NCBI GenBank assembly: GCA_030427585.1
Contig: JAUIBW010000042.1
Coordinates: 1-39,076, forward strand
Reading direction: 5' to 3'
DNA: 39,076 bases
From: Bacteroidia bacterium
GTDB taxonomy: Bacteria; Bacteroidota; Bacteroidia; Flavobacteriales; Flavobacteriaceae
The stretch's first letter is position 1. Each line of letters begins with the position of its first letter. The notes beneath the pieces were generated by a model that worked only from the letters and a program-made list of their open reading frames with translations, was not told the DNA's origin and made no database searches. The position numbers and the translations under genes are program-made. Below, one piece after another: positions 1 to 7,493 of the stretch.

Positions 1-551
1 TCATCCCTTCTTTCATATCCTACTGTACGTTCGGCTATTTTTCCTATAGGGTGCTCTCTTACTGTGCGTTGCTCTACTATTAACCCTCCTCGATTCGCTC
101 CAAATTCAAACAAAGGGAACTTTTTAACTTTCATATATTGAGAATACCCTAAATTTCTACGTAGCAATAAGTATCTATTTTTATTTGCTCTTGCTGTTCT
201 TATAATTTTATCATAGTAAGAGACTGGTTTTCCAAATTCTTTGGATAACGCTTCGCAAAGTGGTTTAATATGTGCTCTAAAATCCTTATCATTTACTGCT
301 AGTGCATCAAATCGTATGTCATATTTAGGAACAGATGTTGCTAAGAGGTTTCCTTTACTATCATACAAATTACCTCGGTTTGCAGGTATATCAAAGGTTT
401 TAAAAACTCTTTCCTGAGCTTTCTTACGATACATATCCCCTTCTACAAACTGTATATTCACTAACTTAGCCAATACTGCTATTGCAAAGATGAACATACA
501 CGCTGCTATGAAATACAATCGGTTTAATATGTTTTTTTCTTTTATTGCCAA
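1..551 (-). CDS. ftsI: FtsI/PBP3-type penicillin-binding protein, N-terminal part (cut by window edge)
   Basis: Septal peptidoglycan transpeptidase (class B penicillin-binding protein); only about 183 N-terminal codons lie in the window and the frame is open to base 1. A short cytoplasmic stretch (MAIKEKNILNRL) is followed by one membrane anchor at about residues 12-34. Then comes the PBP dimerisation-domain opening with the family motif RGNLYDSKGNLLA; the catalytic transpeptidase domain is outside. I place the start at a TTG (549-551), because an in-frame stop lies at 564-566 and the next ATG is inside the membrane segment. It begins 4 bases after the ftsL stop, so the two are probably translationally coupled. 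Family identity rests on the anchor, the RGNxxD motif and the mraZ-rsmH-ftsL order. A plain class B PBP other than FtsI is unlikely here. Confidence 0.9.
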   Translation of the reverse strand, partial: MAIKEKNILNRLYFIAACMFIFAIAVLAKLVNIQFVEGDMYRKKAQERVFKTFDIPANRGNLYDSKGNLLATSVPKYDIRFDALAVNDKDFRAHIKPLCEALSKEFGKPVSYYDKIIRTARANKNRYLLLRRNLGYSQYMKVKKFPLFEFGANRGGLIVEQRTVREHPIGKIAERTVGYERRD

Positions 552-555
552 CAGT

Positions 556-867
556 TTACTTTTTTACTATTATTTTTCTTGGAGGTCTTTCGGGGCGTTT
601 TAGTCCTTTTTGCGTCATCTTTTTTATTATTGATGACTCCATCTTCAACCTCATCAATTCGGTTTTTCCATCTACAAAATGCGTCCTTAATTCTCTAACT
701 TCATTATTCAATCTAGCAATCTCATGCACTTTACTTTCTGCATTATGTGAGCTTGCAATCATTATTATTGCCAAAAAAGAAAGAAACAATAGCATTCTCC
801 AATTCTTCATTGCATCATCTGCAATAAGAAACTTACCTTTTAATATGTCATAAATTGTCTGTTTCAA
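556..867 (-). CDS. ftsL: FtsL-like cell-division protein
   Basis: Small bitopic division protein of the divisome, 103 residues. It has a cytoplasmic N-terminus of about 23 residues, one membrane segment (about 25-41, MLLFLSFLAIIMIASS), then a charged periplasmic helix with heptad-like spacing (VHEIARLNNEVRELR), as expected of the FtsL coiled coil that pairs with FtsB/DivIC. The tail is basic (PPRKIIVKK). The start is a TTG at 865-867 overlapping the rsmH stop as TTGA, which implies coupling. The next Met (residue 20) would remove the cytoplasmic tail. Sequence conservation in this family is weak, so the call depends on topology and on position between rsmH and ftsI. Confidence 0.85.
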   Translation of the reverse strand: MKQTIYDILKGKFLIADDAMKNWRMLLFLSFLAIIMIASSHNAESKVHEIARLNNEVRELRTHFVDGKTELMRLKMESSIIKKMTQKGLKRPERPPRKIIVKK

Positions 868-1769
868 ATTCTTTCGGCTATTCTTAGTTTAGCACTTCGT
901 GCTCTATTATTTTCTTTAATCTCTTCCTCATTTGGAACTATCAATCCACCTACTTTTTTAAAGGGTACTGATACGTTACCATATACATCTTTTTCTGGCT
1001 CTCCTTCAAACATCCCACTACGTATGAATCTCTTTACCAACCTATCTTCTAAAGAATGATAAGAGATCAGGCTAATTCTTCCTTCGGCATCTAAAAGTTC
1101 TGCTGTTTGTACCAAAAACTCTTTAAGAGCTTCAATCTCCTGATTCACTTCAATTCTAATCGCCTGATATATTTGTGCCAGTATTTTATGTTCTTTATGC
1201 TTTGGCAAAAATGGCCTAAGCACTTCTTTTAATTCTACACTGGTTTTTAAACTTTCTTCTTTCCTGGCTCCAACTATCGCTCTTGCTAGCTTAGGAGCAT
1301 TTCTCAATTCTCCATATTGCAAAAACATTGTTCTTAGATCAGACTCATCGTATTCGTTAATTACATGATAAGCCGATATTTCTCTGTTTTGATTCATTCT
1401 CATATCCAGATCTGCTTCGAACCTAGTAGAAAAGCCCCTATCTGCTACATCAAATTGATGTGAAGAAACCCCAAAATCCCCCAAGATCCCATCTACTTTT
1501 CTAACCCCATAAAATCGTAGAAATCGTTTAATGAATCTAAAGTTTTCATTTATTAAAGTAAATCGATCATCATCAATCGCATTCTTCAAAGCATCTTGAT
1601 CCTGATCAAAAGCAAACAATTTTCCTTCAGGCCCCAAACGTTTCAGAATTTCACTAGAATGACCTCCTCCTCCAAATGTGACATCAACATAGACTCCATT
1701 AGGCTTTACTGCTAATCCATCTACTGTTTCTTTAAGTAAAACCGGGTTATGATATTCCATCTCTTTCAT
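864..1769 (-). CDS. rsmH: 16S rRNA (cytosine1402-N4)-methyltransferase RsmH
   Basis: S-adenosylmethionine-dependent methyltransferase that modifies C1402 in the ribosomal P site (older name MraW). It has 301 residues, normal for the family. The N-terminus carries EYHNPVLLKETVDGL, the SAM-binding glycine motif GGGGHS is at 33-38, and downstream come DFGVSSHQFD and SYHSLEDR, all family signatures. The start is taken as the ATG at 1769 (MKEMEYHN); an ATG three codons later is an alternative. It is the second gene of the mraZ-rsmH-ftsL-ftsI cluster, 88 bases after mraZ, and its TGA overlaps the ftsL start by 4 bases. Confidence 0.97.
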   Translation of the reverse strand: MKEMEYHNPVLLKETVDGLAVKPNGVYVDVTFGGGGHSSEILKRLGPEGKLFAFDQDQDALKNAIDDDRFTLINENFRFIKRFLRFYGVRKVDGILGDFGVSSHQFDVADRGFSTRFEADLDMRMNQNREISAYHVINEYDESDLRTMFLQYGELRNAPKLARAIVGARKEESLKTSVELKEVLRPFLPKHKEHKILAQIYQAIRIEVNQEIEALKEFLVQTAELLDAEGRISLISYHSLEDRLVKRFIRSGMFEGEPEKDVYGNVSVPFKKVGGLIVPNEEEIKENNRARSAKLRIAERI

Positions 1770-1857
1770 CTTTTCTTTTCTAGTTTTAATAGTCTAAACA
1801 AAAGCTAAGCTTCTACTAATATTTTCCAAAAAAGCGTATTAACCTTTATCAATTCTA

Positions 1858-2325
1858 TCAATCATTGTCTATTTCGTCATCAAACCCCATTACTTCTTCT
1901 GCCAAATCTGCAAAATCAACAGCTGCATCATCAATTGCCTTTTCATATTGATCTTTATCCCAAATCTCTATAATATTTACAGCAGATGACAATACTAAGT
2001 CTTTAGTAATCCCTGCAAAGCCAACCAAATCTTTTGGAATTAAAAGTCGACCAGCAGCATCAATTTCAACTACTTTTACACCAGCTGTAAATTTTCTGAT
2101 AAAATCATTATTTTTCTTTTTAAAGCGGTTGAGTTTATTAATTTTTTGCATCAAAAGATTCCATTCTGCCATTGGATACAACTCCAAACAAGATTGAAAA
2201 ACAGCTCTTTTTAGTACAAATCCATCTTGCAGCACCGGCGAGAGTTGCTTCTTAAAAGCAACAGGTATCATCAGACGTCCCTTAGCGTCTGCCTTACACT
2301 CATATGTGCCGATTAGATTTACCAC
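1858..2325 (-). CDS. mraZ: Transcriptional regulator MraZ
   Basis: DNA-binding repressor of the division and cell-wall cluster, with two AbrB/SpoVT-like swapped-hairpin domains. It has 155 residues. Repeat 1 holds CKADAKGRLMIP (about 10-21) and repeat 2 holds IDAAGRLLIPKDL (about 88-100); the DxxGR motif is the DNA-contacting signature. The C-terminus is acidic (FDDEIDND). The start codon is GTG (2323-2325), preceded by AGGAGATAAAA, one of the few good Shine-Dalgarno matches in the window. Autoregulation is likely because three phased MraZ boxes lie at 2371-2395. The GTGGT at the start codon repeats the box sequence. Confidence 0.96.
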   Translation of the reverse strand: MVNLIGTYECKADAKGRLMIPVAFKKQLSPVLQDGFVLKRAVFQSCLELYPMAEWNLLMQKINKLNRFKKKNNDFIRKFTAGVKVVEIDAAGRLLIPKDLVGFAGITKDLVLSSAVNIIEIWDKDQYEKAIDDAAVDFADLAEEVMGFDDEIDND

Positions 2326-2351
2326 TTTTATCTCCTAAACGTTTAATTAGT

Positions 2352-2359
2352 CAAATATA
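2352..2359 (-). promoter_or_regulatory. -7 box of the mraZ promoter
   Basis: On the minus strand the bases read TATATTTG, an exact match to the Bacteroidota TAnnTTTG consensus, 26 bases upstream of the mraZ GTG. No clean -33 TTTG is present; the MraZ boxes occupy that position, consistent with repression by occlusion. Confidence 0.6.
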
Positions 2360-2370
2360 TTGAAAAAATT

Positions 2371-2396
2371 ACCACTTTTTACCACTTTTTACCACA
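2371..2396 (-). promoter_or_regulatory. MraZ operator: three direct GTGGT boxes at 10-bp spacing
   Basis: Read on the minus strand there are three direct repeats of GTGGTAAAAA (third copy GTGGTAATTT), with GTGGT at 2391-2395, 2381-2385 and 2371-2375. Established knowledge: the E. coli MraZ site is a set of GTGG-type boxes separated by 5 bases, which this matches. The array overlaps the -33 region of the putative mraZ promoter, so binding would block transcription of the division cluster. Confidence 0.8.
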
Positions 2397-2594
2397 TTGT
2401 TAATAAATTGTCTTCTAAGCAACAAAGTCTTATCAACTAAAAACTTTAAGATTTTGTTTATCAGCATACTACGCCAACACTTATAAACTCTTGGCTTTGC
2501 CTAATTTGAGATAGAAATAATAGGTCACAAAAAAAAATATAAAAATTCATTCTGTAGTATTAATAAAAAATCCCAAAACTAATTATGAAAATGC

Positions 2595-2602
2595 TATATT
2601 TG
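2595..2602 (+). promoter_or_regulatory. -7 box upstream of the alpha/beta hydrolase
   Basis: TATATTTG matches TAnnTTTG and lies 25 bases before the ATG at 2628, giving a short 5' leader. The -33 element is not clear. Confidence 0.55.
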
Positions 2603-2627
2603 CTTTTAATTCTTGTAAGAAGTATTA

Positions 2628-3398
2628 ATGAAGCACGAATTAAAAAAAGACGGAAAATTTAGTTATCTAGATTTAGGGGAAGGCACACCAATCATCATTT
2701 TACACGGACTGATGGGTGGTTTGAGTAATTTTGAAGGTGTTAGTTCTTACTTCCCTGAACATGGGTATAAGGTACTGATTCCTGAGCTCCCTGTATATAC
2801 TTTACCTTTACTAAAAACTAAAGTAAGTACTTATGCCAAGTATCTTAAAGACTTTATTGACCACTTAGGATATGGTGATAAAGAAGTTATACTTCTGGGT
2901 AACTCTCTAGGAGGACATATTGCACTTTTATGCACCAAAATGTTTCCCGAAAAAGTAAAGGGTCTGGTTATAACCGGAAGTTCTGGTCTTTACGAAAGTG
3001 CCATGGGAGAAAGTTATCCAAAACGAGGTGATTATGAATACATTAAAGCTAAAGCAGAAAATGTATTTTATGATCCCGAAATTGCTACCAAAGAAATTGT
3101 AGATGAAGTATATGCTACTGTTAATGATCGAAATAAATTAATTAGAACTCTTGCAATTGCTAAGAGTGCTATTCGACATAACATGGCAAAAGATTTACCA
3201 AACATGAATACTCCAACTTGTGTTATTTGGGGGAAAAATGACAATGTTACTCCCCCAGAAGTTGCAGATGATTTTAATCGTTTATTACCTGATTCTGATT
3301 TATACTGGATTGACAAATGTGGTCATGCCGCTATGATGGAGCATCCCGAAGAATTTAACCGTTTACTATACAATTGGTTACAAGAACGTAACTTCTAA
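2628..3398 (+). CDS. Alpha/beta-fold hydrolase
   Basis: Probable serine hydrolase (esterase-like) of 256 residues with no signal peptide, so cytoplasmic. The oxyanion-hole HG motif is in IIILHGLMGG (22-31). The nucleophile elbow GNSLGG places Ser93 as nucleophile, Asp205 (WGKNDNVTPP) is the acid and His233 (CGHAAMMEHP) the base: a complete triad in the right order. The substrate cannot be read from sequence. It is 19 bases upstream of engB on the same strand and divergent from mraZ, so hydrolase and engB are probably co-transcribed. Haloalkane dehalogenase or meta-cleavage hydrolase are possible alternatives within the same fold. Confidence 0.85.
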   Translation: MKHELKKDGKFSYLDLGEGTPIIILHGLMGGLSNFEGVSSYFPEHGYKVLIPELPVYTLPLLKTKVSTYAKYLKDFIDHLGYGDKEVILLGNSLGGHIALLCTKMFPEKVKGLVITGSSGLYESAMGESYPKRGDYEYIKAKAENVFYDPEIATKEIVDEVYATVNDRNKLIRTLAIAKSAIRHNMAKDLPNMNTPTCVIWGKNDNVTPPEVADDFNRLLPDSDLYWIDKCGHAAMMEHPEEFNRLLYNWLQERNF

Positions 3399-3417
3399 TC
3401 ATAATTGATTTGATACT

Positions 3418-4023
3418 ATGAAGATTAGTAGCGCTGAATTTGTAATGAGTAATAGCGATGTTACCAAATGTCCTAAAGATAAACTCCCTGAATATGCATT
3501 TATAGGCAGATCTAATGTTGGCAAATCCTCATTAATCAACATGCTTACTACCCGTAAAAGTCTTGCTAAAACATCGGGTAGACCGGGAAAAACGCAGTTG
3601 ATTAATCATTTCATTATCAATAAGGCTTGGTTTTTGGTTGATTTACCGGGATATGGATATGCCAGAGTATCTAAGTCTTCAAAAAAAGTATTTCAGAAAT
3701 TTATTACTGCATACTTCTCTAAACGAATACAATTGGTTAGCGCTTTTGTTTTAGTTGATTGCCGTCATGAACCACAAAAAATAGACCTTGAGTTTATGCA
3801 ATGGTTAGGCGAAAATCAAATACCATTTTCTATTATTTTCACAAAAGCCGATAAGCTTTCAAAAAAGAAGTTACCCACTCAAATAAGTGCTTATACTAAA
3901 GAAATGCTCAAATATTGGGAAGAAATGCCTAATTATTTTATCACCTCATCTTCTTCTGGGCTAGGTAAAGAGGATGTTCTTAATTATATAGCAGAAATTA
4001 ATTTGCAACTAAAAAAGTCTTAG
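3418..4023 (+). CDS. engB: Ribosome-biogenesis GTP-binding protein EngB (YihA/YsxC)
   Basis: TRAFAC GTPase required for large-subunit assembly, 201 residues, normal length. G1 is GRSNVGKS (30-37), a G2 threonine is near residue 59 in RPGKTQ, G3 is DLPGYG (75-80) and G4 is TKAD (142-145). DLPGYGYA and the late serine run (TSSSSG, the G5 region) are typical of this family. It follows the hydrolase at a 19-base gap. Its stop overlaps by 4 bases the stop of the convergent small gene on the other strand. Confidence 0.96.
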   Translation: MKISSAEFVMSNSDVTKCPKDKLPEYAFIGRSNVGKSSLINMLTTRKSLAKTSGRPGKTQLINHFIINKAWFLVDLPGYGYARVSKSSKKVFQKFITAYFSKRIQLVSAFVLVDCRHEPQKIDLEFMQWLGENQIPFSIIFTKADKLSKKKLPTQISAYTKEMLKYWEEMPNYFITSSSSGLGKEDVLNYIAEINLQLKKS

Positions 4024-4385
4024 CTTATTTTCTGTTTTAAAAATCCTATCAATTTTTCTGTAGAGTTTAAAGATAATATCTCTTTTGAATCAAATAGTAC
4101 ATTAATTTTTTCTCCTTGTTTTTGAAAGATAATAGGAAAATCAAAATTCTCACCTTCCGGATAGGAATATGTTTTCAAAAACTCATCTTTATACATAAAA
4201 ACGAATTTATAATCTGAATTTTCTCTAAAATCCTTCCATATCTTTTTTTCAGAAAAATTACTATGAGTAAGGCTACAAAGATCACATGAATATGTAGCCG
4301 GGCTTATAATTTTATGAAGGTTATCAAGATATTTATTCCAAATATCTGATTTTGTATTATATACAAAATATAAGGTTTTTTTCAA
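4020..4385 (-). CDS. Small conserved-looking protein of unknown function
   Basis: I do not recognise a named family with certainty. The product is 121 residues, with no signal peptide or membrane segment. It begins with an extended strand-like segment (KKTLYFVYNT), then a CDLCSLTH motif at about 34-41. A mixed charged region and a C-terminal helix (STEKLIGFLKQKI) follow. The CxxC pair could bind a metal or be redox-active, and the layout (strand, CxxC, helix) recalls a thioredoxin-like fold, but this is inference. The only plausible start is TTG at 4385. It lies 59 bases downstream of gldC on the same strand and may be the last gene of the gldBC unit. It overlaps the engB stop by 4 bases. Confidence 0.65.
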   Translation of the reverse strand: MKKTLYFVYNTKSDIWNKYLDNLHKIISPATYSCDLCSLTHSNFSEKKIWKDFRENSDYKFVFMYKDEFLKTYSYPEGENFDFPIIFQKQGEKINVLFDSKEILSLNSTEKLIGFLKQKIS

Positions 4386-4444
4386 TGTTTATATTTCGAC
4401 ATTTAGTCAATAAATTTGATAAAACATTTCAAAAAAGGAAAATA

Positions 4445-4783
4445 CTATTTCTGCTTAAGTTCTAGTTTTTCAGCAAAGTAATCACAAAAGTCTTTCATAG
4501 TTGCCGACATTTTTTCGTCTTGCGTAGCCCGATAAAAAGTATCACTCATAGCAACCAATGTTTGATGAAAAAAGATCTTCATTTCGTCCACAGGCATATC
4601 TTTAGTCCATAAATCAATACGAAGGCTTTCCTTATTTTTGCTATTCCATACAGATAGAAGCATTGCTTTGGTTTCTTCATTCTCTACTCCACCATCTTTT
4701 GCTGTCCATTTTAATTTTTCCGGAATTCTGTTTTCATCTAACTCTATATCTATTTTTATTTCTGACTTATGATTATTTGCCAT
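4445..4783 (-). CDS. gldC: Gliding-motility protein GldC
   Basis: Small cytoplasmic protein (112 residues) associated with Bacteroidota gliding. Its signature is the opening KSEIKIDIELDENRIPEKLKW followed by the acidic-aromatic segment DLWTKDMPVDEMKIFFHQTL. There is no signal peptide or membrane segment. Established knowledge: in Flavobacterium johnsoniae gldC lies next to gldB, and its loss gives only a partial motility defect. Here its ATG overlaps the gldB stop by one base (TAATG), so translation is coupled. Confidence 0.92.
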   Translation of the reverse strand: MANNHKSEIKIDIELDENRIPEKLKWTAKDGGVENEETKAMLLSVWNSKNKESLRIDLWTKDMPVDEMKIFFHQTLVAMSDTFYRATQDEKMSATMKDFCDYFAEKLELKQK

Positions 4784-5751
4784 TATCTTTCGGGTTTATA
4801 CTTTGATCTGTTAAAAATCGTTTCGGCATCTGCCACTATTAATTGCCGCAAAGATACATTGTTATTTTTCATATACGAAGCTACAATCCTCCATCCTATA
4901 AATTGTCCTATTCTATCTGGGGCTTCTTTATCAATTTCTTCCAAATAAAATTTTGAAAAAGGCCCAGGATACAAAAATCTAGGCATAAGAGCACCGTCGG
5001 TACTGTATAATAGTTGTCGATCTACGAAATACCTCCATATTTGCTCTTCATTAGCTTTTGCCCAAGCATACTGTTCTTCTGTATACCCTATTTTTCTGGC
5101 ATCGCTAAAATCTGGTAAGAGTAAATTTTTAAGATATAGTTCTTTCCCAAAAGAAACAAGATTACCCAAAAACGTTCTATCCCTAATCGGTCCTATCTGG
5201 TTTTTAGCATACATAGAAGCTATATCCGGTATTATATATTGTCTATCAAAATGCTGTCTTAAATATTTTTGTATACCTTCATAAAAATGATGATCCTTAC
5301 CTAAATAAGTATCCAAAGAAATAATGAGTAACCCTTTTGAAAGCACCACTTTATTATGATAATCTACATCATTCGTAATTGTAACCACTCTAGGTTCTTT
5401 AATTTCTGGGAAATAATATTTAATACGCTGAAAAAGTGAATACAGTTCATCTTCCTCGGAAGAAAAATCGAAAAAAACCTTTTCTACTTCTTTGTTCAAT
5501 TCTTGTTGTATTGTATCTCGAGACCTTTTGATCCATACACTATCTGCATACTTCTCTGAAAATAAGAAAGGGTATTCTTTTTTTAAATTAGGTAAGTTTT
5601 CCTCAGTCACTTCTGCAAATAATCGATCAAAACGTTCAATTTTAATATCTACCGGGATTTTAGCTACTTCTTTATCTACTTTATTTTTGCTAGAGCAAGA
5701 ATATAATATACAAAAAATAACGGCGAATTTTAAATACTTAATACTATTCAT
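4783..5751 (-). CDS. gldB: Gliding-motility lipoprotein GldB
   Basis: Lipoprotein required for gliding in Flavobacterium, about 322 residues. I start it at the ATG at 5751 rather than an upstream in-frame Met at 5802. From 5751 it begins MNSIKYLKFAVIFCILYSCSS, a textbook lipoprotein signal with the acylated Cys in LYSC near residue 19; the longer version would bury this signal. The mature part holds PVDIKIERFDRLF, common to GldB proteins, and aromatic-rich segments such as YLRQHFDRQYIIPDI. A full Bacteroidota promoter lies upstream (5827-5858). gldC follows with a 1-base overlap, and nadE is divergent, the usual flavobacterial arrangement. Confidence 0.93.
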   Translation of the reverse strand: MNSIKYLKFAVIFCILYSCSSKNKVDKEVAKIPVDIKIERFDRLFAEVTEENLPNLKKEYPFLFSEKYADSVWIKRSRDTIQQELNKEVEKVFFDFSSEEDELYSLFQRIKYYFPEIKEPRVVTITNDVDYHNKVVLSKGLLIISLDTYLGKDHHFYEGIQKYLRQHFDRQYIIPDIASMYAKNQIGPIRDRTFLGNLVSFGKELYLKNLLLPDFSDARKIGYTEEQYAWAKANEEQIWRYFVDRQLLYSTDGALMPRFLYPGPFSKFYLEEIDKEAPDRIGQFIGWRIVASYMKNNNVSLRQLIVADAETIFNRSKYKPER

Positions 5752-5826
5752 TCCTAAATTATAATATCTCTCTAAATAATTTCTACTATTCCAGAACGCC
5801 ATCTTTTTTTATTAATTTTATATTCG

Positions 5827-5858
5827 CAAAGGTAAGATATCAAATTACCACAGACAAA
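5827..5858 (-). promoter_or_regulatory. gldB promoter (-33 TTTG, 20-base spacer, -7 TACCTTTG)
   Basis: On the minus strand TTTG (5855-5858) and TACCTTTG (5827-5834) are separated by 20 bases, matching both boxes of the Bacteroidota housekeeping consensus. It is about 75 bases upstream of the GldB ATG chosen here, and the extended gldB start would lie close to the transcription start. Confidence 0.7.
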
Positions 5859-5930
5859 GATCGAAATGCGAAGTATAAAATTGAAATACTTCTCGTTTTC
5901 AGGTCTAATTAACATTAACAAATAATAAGT

Positions 5931-6719
5931 ATGCAAACAGAAAAAGTAATTGATCACATCGTAAACTGGTTAAAAGAATACGCTACTAATGCAAACATAG
6001 AAGGTTTTGTTATTGGTATAAGCGGAGGGATTGACAGTGCAGTTACTTCTTCTTTATGTGCAAAAACGGGATTAAAAACACTTTGCGTAGAAATGCCTAT
6101 TCATCAAGCCCAAAGCCAGGTAACAAGAGCCCAGGAGCATATCGCCCAATTAAAAGAAAGATTTTCTAATGTTTCTGATGTCAGAGTCGATTTAACTCCT
6201 GTTTTTGAAGAGTTAAAATCTGTTGTCCCTAAGACAGCCCCGAGTGCACAACTAGATCTGTCGTTAGCTAATACCAGAGCTCGATTAAGAATGTCTACAT
6301 TATATTATTTTGCCGGTTTATACAAATATTTAGTTGTGGGAACAGGTAACAAGGTCGAAGATTTTGGAGTTGGTTTTTATACCAAATATGGAGATGGTGG
6401 TGTAGATTTAAGCCCAATTGCAAACTTGTTAAAAAGTGAAGTATATACAATAGGAGAAGCTCTAAAGGTACCTAATTCGATACAAGTTGCCCCTCCAACT
6501 GATGGGTTATTTGGAGATAGTAGAAGTGACGAAGATCAAATTGGCGCAAGTTATGATGAATTAGAGTGGGCTATGAAAATGAAAGATGAAGGTAAAAAAA
6601 TTAATGATTTTGAAGGAAGAGAGCAAGAGGTTTTTAAAATTTTTGTTCGCTTAAATACCGTAAACCAACATAAAATGATCCCTATTCCGGTGTGTAAAAT
6701 ACCCGTTAATCTATTATAA
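5931..6719 (+). CDS. nadE: NH3-dependent NAD+ synthetase
   Basis: Last step of NAD biosynthesis: amidation of nicotinate adenine dinucleotide through an adenylate. It has 262 residues, the single-domain form without an N-terminal glutaminase, so ammonia is the expected nitrogen donor. The PP-loop motif SGGIDSA is at 31-37. GTGNKVEDFGVGFYTKYGDGG and DLSPIANLLKSEVY are family signatures. It is divergent from gldB. No exact TAnnTTTG box was found just upstream. The next gene on this strand is 141 bases away, so nadE is probably transcribed alone. Confidence 0.96.
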   Translation: MQTEKVIDHIVNWLKEYATNANIEGFVIGISGGIDSAVTSSLCAKTGLKTLCVEMPIHQAQSQVTRAQEHIAQLKERFSNVSDVRVDLTPVFEELKSVVPKTAPSAQLDLSLANTRARLRMSTLYYFAGLYKYLVVGTGNKVEDFGVGFYTKYGDGGVDLSPIANLLKSEVYTIGEALKVPNSIQVAPPTDGLFGDSRSDEDQIGASYDELEWAMKMKDEGKKINDFEGREQEVFKIFVRLNTVNQHKMIPIPVCKIPVNLL

Positions 6720-6773
6720 TCAACATTTTGTCGATAAATACATAAAAAAAAGTTTACGAGGACTAGTTCTTAG

Positions 6774-6781
6774 TAATTTTG
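6774..6781 (+). promoter_or_regulatory. -7 box upstream of the response-regulator gene
   Basis: TAATTTTG matches TAnnTTTG, and TTTA at 6753-6756 is a weak -33 candidate with a 17-base spacer. The ATG is at 6861, leaving an untranslated leader of about 70 bases. Confidence 0.45.
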
Positions 6782-6860
6782 CACAAAGATTTGAAAATTA
6801 CCCCTAGCCTAAGATGTTACACTCTTAAAATTAAACTAACATTAACAATTGTAAACAAGA

Positions 6861-7493
6861 ATGACAACCGTATTAATCGCAGATCATCATCCAATTACAA
6901 GGAAGGGGATCGTTTCATTATTTCGCAACTCAGAAGATTATGAGATCATTGGCAAAGTAAGTAACGGAAACGAGATGTATGATGTTTTGAAAGCTAATAC
7001 TCCTGATGTGCTCATTATGGAGTTAGATTTACCTCAGATCAATGGAATTATGGCATTGAGAACTATTAAAAAAGAATTTCCCAGAATCAAGGTAATTATT
7101 TTTAGTTCTCATCCCGAAGAAATGTATGCTTTAAGTGCTATTAAAGCAGGGGCTTCGGCATATTTATCCAAAACAGTACCAACAAAAACACTTAAAAAAG
7201 CAATCGAACGTGTTGCAAGAGGTGGTATATATTTAAATGATAACCTTACACAACAATTAGCAAACGGAAATGCTAATGAAAATAATATGGTTGTAAAATA
7301 TAAAAAACTATCCTCCAGAGAAATAGAAGTACTCAACCTTTTATCATCTGGAAAACGCAATAAAGATATAGCTTCTACATTATCCATTAATGAAAAAACC
7401 GTAAGTACGTATAAGACACGACTTCTAAAAAAACTAAAAGTGGATAATCTTGCCGATCTAATCCATCAATCCAGATTATTGCATATTAGCTAA
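6861..7493 (+). CDS. NarL/FixJ-type response regulator with degenerate receiver site
   Basis: Two-domain DNA-binding regulator of 210 residues. The receiver domain spans about 3-120 and the LuxR-type helix-turn-helix about 145-205 (LSSREIEVLNLLSSGKRNKDIA, then NEKTVSTYKTRLLKKL). The receiver keeps the switch Ser (FSSH, about 86) and the conserved Lys (YLSKTV, about 109). At the phospho-acceptor position, four residues before the conserved Pro, it has Glu54 (IMELDLP) instead of Asp. The acidic pair is DH (8-9) instead of DD. It may therefore act without phosphorylation, or in a fixed active-like state. No histidine kinase gene is adjacent. The stop overlaps the dnaG stop by 4 bases, convergently. 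Confidence 0.92.
   Translation: MTTVLIADHHPITRKGIVSLFRNSEDYEIIGKVSNGNEMYDVLKANTPDVLIMELDLPQINGIMALRTIKKEFPRIKVIIFSSHPEEMYALSAIKAGASAYLSKTVPTKTLKKAIERVARGGIYLNDNLTQQLANGNANENNMVVKYKKLSSREIEVLNLLSSGKRNKDIASTLSINEKTVSTYKTRLLKKLKVDNLADLIHQSRLLHIS

Larger units (their letters stand above)
2326..2627. other. Divergent intergenic region mraZ / alpha-beta hydrolase
   Basis: About 300 bases with no gene. It contains the mraZ promoter and operator on one side and the hydrolase promoter on the other. The middle part (about 2400-2590) is AT-rich, and I see no hairpin, RNA gene or repeat in it. Confidence 0.7.

Noticed and set aside
545..853. Plus-strand open frame of about 100 codons
   Set aside because: It lies entirely opposite ftsL, whose family pattern and operon context are clear.
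5752..5957. Minus-strand frame upstream of gldB, and the extended gldB start at 5802
   Set aside because: The frame overlaps the gldB promoter and the nadE start, and the longer gldB would bury its lipoprotein signal.
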